Positions 6,973 through 11,088 of a stretch of 11,088 nt of DNA are shown one piece after another. The first letter of the stretch is position 1. Every line of letters starts with the position of its first letter. The stretch is from an uncultured Collinsella sp. Its GTDB lineage: Bacteria; Actinomycetota; Coriobacteriia; Coriobacteriales; Coriobacteriaceae. The notes under the pieces are model-generated. The model saw nothing but the letters and a program-made list of their open reading frames with translations. It was not told the origin of the DNA and searched no databases. Where the stretch lies: positions 1-11,088 of the forward strand of contig CAAELJ010000026.1 in assembly GCA_900756725.1 (NCBI GenBank). The letters are read 5' to 3'. Position numbers and translations under genes: made by a program.

Positions 6973-7875
6973 CTACGAGACGCGCTCGGGCGCTCCTGCC
7001 ATACGGGCCTGTCCATGTGCACGGAGGCGCGGAAGCTCGACGGTTGCCACCATGACGCCGGTGAGGATGAGGGTGGCGCCAAAGAAGGCGATGGGGTTCA
7101 GGACCTCGCCGACCAGGAAGAACGAAAAGACGGCAGAGCAGACCGGCTCGAGCGAGAAAGCGAAGCCGGTGGTCTCGGCAGGCACGTGGGGCTGCACGAG
7201 CGTTTGGGTGATAAAGCCATAGGCAGAGCAGATGAGTGCGAGCGCGACGACAACGACAATCTCGCTCGGCGTGCCGGGAAGCGTGAAACCGCCAAAGGTG
7301 AATGCGGCGATACCCGAGAATAAGCCGCCGAAGCCCAGCTGCCAAACGCCCAGGGCCAGCGGGTCGACATCTTCGACAAAGCGCTTCGCCACAATGATAT
7401 GGCCGGCATAGACAAAAGCGGAGAGCAGCATGATGAGCGCGCCCGGGTTCAGGCTGGTGAAGTCGGCGCCCGAGAGCAGCAACATACCGCAGGTGACGAT
7501 GGCGGTGCCGACGAGCACTTTGCGCTCGGGGGCACGACGCAGCAGGGCGGCGTTGGCAAACGGCACGATCACGACCGTCAGGCTCTGCAAAAAGCCGGCG
7601 GTGGAGGCGGAGGTGAGGCTGGAGCCCAGGCACATGCAGGTGAGTTCGGTTGCCATAATGGCGCCGATGATGGCAGCGCGGACCATAAGGTCGCGGTTGA
7701 TGCGGAAAGCGCGCTTGTGGAAGAGCAGCAGGCAAGCCACAAAGGCGATGATGCAGCGCAGCGCAACGATGCTCGTGGCGTTCATACTGTCCATGCCGAT
7801 CTTCATGAGGGGGTACGAAAAGCCCCATGCGACGGGAACAGAAAATGAGAGCGCGATTGCTTTTTTGCGATCCAT
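6973..7875 (-). CDS. DMT-superfamily transporter, EamA type
   Basis: This 300-residue membrane protein has ten predicted helices made of two EamA repeats (about residues 6-137 and 148-280). Repeat signatures are visible: PVAWGFSYPLMK near the N-terminus, GFLQSLTVVIVPF (94-106) in the first repeat, and SLEPVCSAVFSFFLVGEVL (241-259) with FFGATLILTGV in the second. The family exports amino acids, nucleosides or drugs, or moves other metabolites, and the cargo cannot be read here. The C-terminal 20 residues are basic and cytoplasmic. AAAAGGAG lies four to six bases before the ATG. The gene is divergent from a LysR regulator across 158 bp, the standard arrangement for a transporter controlled by that regulator. 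Confidence 0.9.
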   Translation of the reverse strand: MDRKKAIALSFSVPVAWGFSYPLMKIGMDSMNATSIVALRCIIAFVACLLLFHKRAFRINRDLMVRAAIIGAIMATELTCMCLGSSLTSASTAGFLQSLTVVIVPFANAALLRRAPERKVLVGTAIVTCGMLLLSGADFTSLNPGALIMLLSAFVYAGHIIVAKRFVEDVDPLALGVWQLGFGGLFSGIAAFTFGGFTLPGTPSEIVVVVALALICSAYGFITQTLVQPHVPAETTGFAFSLEPVCSAVFSFFLVGEVLNPIAFFGATLILTGVMVATVELPRLRAHGQARMAGAPERVS

Positions 7876-8033
7876 GGGACTCCTTTTGTTACAGAACGGT
7901 TTCGCAAAAAGGATTCTGCTCCCAGATGTGGATGTAGTAAAGCGAATGTATCTTCAGTATGATTAAGAAATGCTAATGTTGGCGGGAAAAGTCCTGGCAA
8001 AACGTTTTACAGCTACATCGATGTGGAGGCACG
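7876..8033. promoter_or_regulatory. Divergent control region between DMT and LysR genes
   Basis: This 158-bp region must hold both promoters. TATGAT at 7958-7963 is a plausible -10 for the LysR gene, without a good -35. CTTCAGTATGATTAAG (7952-7967) is an imperfect dyad (CTT.A......T.AAG) overlapping that box and is a possible LysR-type operator, which would fit autorepression. TGTTACAGAACG at 7887-7898 is identical to 12 bases of one motif of the array at 2486-2780, and lies just upstream of the DMT ribosome binding site. All of these are weak on sequence alone. Confidence 0.35.
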
Positions 8034-8900
8034 ATGGCATCGCGGTATCAGATTGTATGTATGGTGGTCGATTGCGGCAGTCTGAAACGTGCGGCGGACG
8101 AGTTGGGCTATACGCAAAGTGCGGTGAGCCAGGCCGTCAAGGCGCTCGAGCGCGAGCTGGGCACCACGCTTATCGAGCGCGGAAAGCAGGGCGTTTCGCT
8201 TACGCGCGATGGCAAGCAGTATCTGCCGTACCTGCGCCAGATTGTGACCGCCGAGGCCGAGCTCGAGGGCAAGCGCCAGGAGCTGCTGGGGCTTTCGTCG
8301 ACCGATATTCGCATCGCGACGTTTACCAACGTGAGCCGTACCGTGCTGCCGCGTGTGATCCGCGACTTTGGTACGCTGCACCCGGGCGTACGCTTTACCC
8401 TCAAGCAGGGCGATTACACGCGCAACGCTCAGTGGGTGCACGACGGCGTGGTGGATTTTTGCTTTACGGCGCGCGGGTTTACCGCAGGCCTCGAGAAGCG
8501 TGTGGTCTATCACGACGAGTTGGTGGCGCTGCTGCCGGCTGCGCATCCGCTGGCGGCAAAGGAAAAGGTGACGCTCGCCGACCTGGCGTCCGAGCCCTTT
8601 GTGCTGCTGGATGAGGGCGAACAGAGCCTGGTGCTCGATGCATTTGCGACACATGGGCTGTCGCCGCACGTGACGAGTGAGGTGACTGACGACTACACCA
8701 TCATGGCGATGGTGGAGGAGGGCCTAGGCGTGAGCATGCTCTACCGTCGTACTGTGGAGGGCATGCGAGCCGATATTCGTGTGCGACCCATCGTGCATGC
8801 TCCCTCGCGCGACGTAGTGGCAGCTTGGCGCAGCTGGGATACCATGCCTATCGCCACGAGGCGCTTTATCGACTATATGAGCTCGCATATTGTCAATTAA
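8034..8900 (+). CDS. LysR-family transcriptional regulator
   Basis: This 288-residue regulator has an N-terminal winged helix-turn-helix (about residues 3-62) of classic LysR form: a GSLKRAADELGYTQSAVSQAV block (split around residues 15-35) and the wing KALERELGTTLIERG...LTRDG. A linker helix follows, and then a periplasmic-binding-protein-like effector domain from about residue 90 to the end. The residues LLDEGEQSLVLDAFATHG and ..EEGLGVSMLYRR fit the second effector subdomain. GGAGG lies four bases before the ATG. It is divergent from the DMT transporter and most likely controls it, with a small-molecule co-inducer that cannot be named. It converges with the MATE gene, with 27 bp between the stops and no terminator visible there. 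Confidence 0.93.
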   Translation: MASRYQIVCMVVDCGSLKRAADELGYTQSAVSQAVKALERELGTTLIERGKQGVSLTRDGKQYLPYLRQIVTAEAELEGKRQELLGLSSTDIRIATFTNVSRTVLPRVIRDFGTLHPGVRFTLKQGDYTRNAQWVHDGVVDFCFTARGFTAGLEKRVVYHDELVALLPAAHPLAAKEKVTLADLASEPFVLLDEGEQSLVLDAFATHGLSPHVTSEVTDDYTIMAMVEEGLGVSMLYRRTVEGMRADIRVRPIVHAPSRDVVAAWRSWDTMPIATRRFIDYMSSHIVN

Positions 8901-8927
8901 TGACTGGCGTGGCGTTGAGTGCGGTGT

Positions 8928-10310
8928 CTAGCGGGCTGTCGCTTTGGCTTGGGTGGCGCGATAGGTGCGTGCCGGGTGGCAAAGTAGTACCGCCACGACC
9001 ATAAAGAACGCCGTGGTGCCCAGGCTGATGGGGTAGACCATCATGATGTTCGCAAAGGTGCGGAAGTGCGGGAACACGCAGAACACCCAATAGAAGCGGA
9101 TGCCGCAGACGCAGATCATGGTGATGAGGGCGGGCGTGAGCGAGATACCAAAGCCGCGTAGGTAGCCGGACATGTTTTCGTAGAACATGCTAAAGGCGTA
9201 CGCCGGGAAGATCGAACACACGCGGATATAGCCGATCGAGACGATGTTGGGATCGCTGTTGAACAGCGACAAGATCTCGCGCCCCAGGCCGACAATAACG
9301 ATGATCGTGGTGAGTGCAACGATACCGCCTTCGACCAGGCAGACCTTGAGCGTTTTGGTGCAGCGGTCGATCTGGCGGGCACCGTGGTTTTGTCCCACAA
9401 AGGTGGTGCAAGCCTGGCTAAAGCTGTTGAGCAGGTTGTAGCATACGTACTCCAAGCTCATAGCGGCGCTCGATGCCGCCATGACCTCGGTGCCCAGGCT
9501 GTTGATAGCAGACTGGATGATGATGTTGGCGACGGCAAAGACGGCGCTCTGGATGCCGGCGGGCAGGCCGATCTTGACGATGCGCTTGAGGGCGACGGGG
9601 TCGATAGCCAGGTCGCGCGGGGTGACGCGGACGACGGAGTCGGTCTTGAGCAGGCGGATAAAGAGCGTAGCGGCGCTGACGGTGTAGGCGATGGCGGTGG
9701 CGATGGCGACGCCCGCGACGCCCCAGTGGAGTACGGGGACAAAGATGAGGTCCAGGCCAATGTTGAGGACGGTGGACACGGCAAGCGCCTGCAGCGGCAT
9801 GCGGGTGATGCCGACGGAGCGGAAGATCGCGGCCTCAAAGTTGTAAAGCAAGATCGAGGGCATGCTGAGCAAAAAGACGCGTAGGTAGAGCGAAGCGAGC
9901 GGCATGGTTTCGGCGGGAACGTTGAGCGCGGCGAGCATGGGCTCGGCAAAGATCTCGCCCAGTGCGATGACGACAAAGCCCACAAGTGCCATAAGAATCG
10001 AGGTGTGGACGGCGCGTTTGACCATGTTCTGATCGTTGCGGCCGATAGCGTTGGCGATGACCACGTTGGAGCCAAGCGACATGCCAATAAACAGGTTGAG
10101 CATAAGACTGGTAAGCGGAACATTGGAGCCGACCGCCGCCATGGCGAGGGTTCCCTGGTCGCCCGAGAAGTTACCGATGATGACCGTGGCGATGAGGTTC
10201 GACAGTTGCTCCAAGATGCTCGTGGCGGCCACAGGGAAGGCGAACAGGGGAACATTGCACCACAGCGATCCGGTGGTCATGTCAATGTGCTTAGATACGG
10301 TGTCAGCCAT
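8928..10310 (-). CDS. MATE-family efflux transporter
   Basis: This 460-residue membrane protein of about twelve helices is a cation-coupled multidrug or metabolite exporter of the MATE family, a usual length for it. Two MatE halves are visible. The first (about residues 20-185) has EQLSNLIATVIIGNF, GSNVVIANAIGRND (80-93) and the marker VLNIGLDLIFVPVLHWGVAG (181-200). The second (about 245-410) has GLPAGIQSAVFAVANIIIQ and FVGQNHGARQ, the equivalent of the AIGR.D loop. The start ATG has only a weak GAGAG Shine-Dalgarno sequence. Those bases belong to a 15-bp sequence that matches the array motif (10315-10329). Divergent from rlmA across 178 bp. The substrate is unknown. Confidence 0.93.
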   Translation of the reverse strand: MADTVSKHIDMTTGSLWCNVPLFAFPVAATSILEQLSNLIATVIIGNFSGDQGTLAMAAVGSNVPLTSLMLNLFIGMSLGSNVVIANAIGRNDQNMVKRAVHTSILMALVGFVVIALGEIFAEPMLAALNVPAETMPLASLYLRVFLLSMPSILLYNFEAAIFRSVGITRMPLQALAVSTVLNIGLDLIFVPVLHWGVAGVAIATAIAYTVSAATLFIRLLKTDSVVRVTPRDLAIDPVALKRIVKIGLPAGIQSAVFAVANIIIQSAINSLGTEVMAASSAAMSLEYVCYNLLNSFSQACTTFVGQNHGARQIDRCTKTLKVCLVEGGIVALTTIIVIVGLGREILSLFNSDPNIVSIGYIRVCSIFPAYAFSMFYENMSGYLRGFGISLTPALITMICVCGIRFYWVFCVFPHFRTFANIMMVYPISLGTTAFFMVVAVLLCHPARTYRATQAKATAR

Positions 10311-10314
10311 ACGC

Positions 10315-10329
10315 TCTCAATCTCTAACA
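10315..10329 (-). repeat. Solitary copy of the array motif at the MATE start
   Basis: TCTCAATCTCTAACA on the plus strand differs from the consensus of the array at 2486-2780 by one base (G to C at position 9). On the minus strand it ends four bases before the MATE ATG and supplies its purine-rich GAGAG. No inverted partner is found 40 bp away on either side. Confidence 0.5.
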
Positions 10330-10371
10330 TGCTCTTTTGTGCTTATTTGCGCAGACGATGATACTCCTAAT

Positions 10372-10435
10372 CGCCTAGTCATTGGGGACGTTCTAAAACG
10401 ATTACTCATTCAAGAACGTCCCCAATGACTAGGCG
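10372..10435. repeat. Perfect 23-bp inverted repeat (large hairpin)
   Basis: The left arm (10372-10394, beginning CGCCTAGTCATTGGGG) is exactly repeated in reverse complement at 10413-10435, around an 18-base AT-rich loop. No T-run follows on either strand, and both neighbouring genes are transcribed away from it, so it is not a terminator. A perfect dyad of this length suggests a REP-like or MITE-like dispersed intergenic element, or a large operator. Weak promoter-like boxes for rlmA (ATGACT at 10425-10430, 17 bp, GACAAT at 10448-10453) would place its -35 in the right arm. Confidence 0.8.
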
Positions 10436-10488
10436 GGGAAGGCGTGCGACAATGGTGGGCGTTGTGTTGTTCGCGCTAAGGAGTTGCC

Positions 10489-11088
10489 ATGTTGTTGTGT
10501 CCCGTTTGCCATGAGCCGCTGGTGGATGACGAACGCGGTGCTGCATGCGCGGGCGGACACCGGTTTGACCGTGCGCGCGAGGGCTATCTATATCTATTGC
10601 GCTCGTCCAAGAGCGGCGACTCCATGGGCGATCCCAAGTCACAGGCGCGCAGCCGTCGTGACTTTCTGAACCGTGGATACTACGCGCCGTTGCGCGATGC
10701 GATGGTCGAGCTGGTGCGCAAGCAGGTGTCTGGGCGTGCTGCGTCTACGAGCGGTCCCATGACGCTGCTCGATATTTGCTGCGGCGAGGGCTATTACACC
10801 AGCGCCATGGGCGCGGTGCCGGGCGTGGATGCTTACGGTTTCGACCTGGGCAAAGAGATGGTGCGCCTTGCCGCCAAGCGCGACGATGCGACCTATTTCG
10901 TAGCCAACATGAAGGACATCCCTGTGGCCGATGGCGCCTTCGATATGGTGACCGAGCTCTTCGCTCCCTTTAACGAGCGCGAGTTTGCCCGCGTGCTGGC
11001 GCCGGAGGGCTCGCTCTACACCGTGGTGCCGGGTGCCCGTCATCTGTTTGGGCTTAAGGAAGTGCTCTACGATACGCCGTACCTTAAC
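10489..11088 (+). CDS. rlmA: 23S rRNA (guanine-N1) methyltransferase RlmA, 3' end missing
   Basis: An open frame of 200 codons runs from the ATG at 10489 to the last base of the window without a stop, so the gene is cut by the window edge. RlmA uses SAM to methylate N1 of a guanine in helix 35 of 23S rRNA (G745 for the Escherichia coli type, G748 for the TlrB type). The N-terminus has the zinc site CPVC...C...H (C4, C7, C20, H24), followed by HRFDRAREGYLYLL and RRDFLNRGYYAPLRD, which match the family closely. The SAM motif LDICCGEGYYT is at 94-104 and the acidic D119 follows in YGFDLGKEM. LFAPFNEREFARVLAPEG and TVVPGARHLFGLKE continue the match. About 70 C-terminal residues are missing compared with the 269-residue E. 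coli protein. AAGGAG lies five bases before the ATG. Confidence 0.93.
   Translation, partial: MLLCPVCHEPLVDDERGAACAGGHRFDRAREGYLYLLRSSKSGDSMGDPKSQARSRRDFLNRGYYAPLRDAMVELVRKQVSGRAASTSGPMTLLDICCGEGYYTSAMGAVPGVDAYGFDLGKEMVRLAAKRDDATYFVANMKDIPVADGAFDMVTELFAPFNEREFARVLAPEGSLYTVVPGARHLFGLKEVLYDTPYLN

Noticed and set aside
10372..10435. Intrinsic terminator
   Set aside because: The stem is long, but no T-run follows on either strand and the flanking genes both point away from it.

Overview
The window is GC-rich, densely coded chromosomal DNA with short intergenic gaps and strong AGGAG-type ribosome binding sites. Gene content and protein style fit an actinobacterial gut anaerobe of the Coriobacteriia, most likely Collinsella or a close relative. 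That assignment is my inference from overall character, not a database match. I see no tRNA, rRNA, phage gene, transposase or CRISPR array.

Layout, left to right. Positions 1-378 have no gene but hold a 186-bp element bounded by 39-bp inverted repeats. Positions 379-2359 (minus strand) are a three-gene operon: a YtrA-type GntR repressor, an ABC ATPase and an ABC-2 permease. A clear promoter precedes it, and its -10 box lies inside a palindromic operator candidate. Positions 2360-2925 are non-coding and carry the most unusual object here: eight copies of a 15-bp motif (TCTCAATCTGTAACA), alternating in orientation and spaced at exactly 40 bp, so four 80-bp units. Next comes prfC (release factor 3, plus strand). 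A second plus-strand unit follows: promoter, candidate preQ1-I riboswitch, queuosine-precursor transporter (yhhQ family), short-chain dehydrogenase, and a strong intrinsic terminator. On the minus strand lie ung (uracil-DNA glycosylase) and a DMT/EamA exporter. The exporter is divergent from a plus-strand LysR regulator. A minus-strand MATE exporter ends against the LysR gene. Between the MATE start and a plus-strand rlmA (cut off by the window end) are a single 14/15 match to the array motif and a perfect 23-bp inverted repeat.

Functionally these are small independent units: a self-regulated drug or envelope-stress ABC system, translation factors and RNA modification (prfC, queuosine salvage, rlmA), DNA repair (ung), and two multidrug or metabolite exporters, one with a divergent regulator. 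The points worth following up are the 40-bp-phased array with its possible outlying copies in front of the MATE and DMT genes, the riboswitch with the unexplained dehydrogenase downstream, and the two intergenic inverted-repeat elements.
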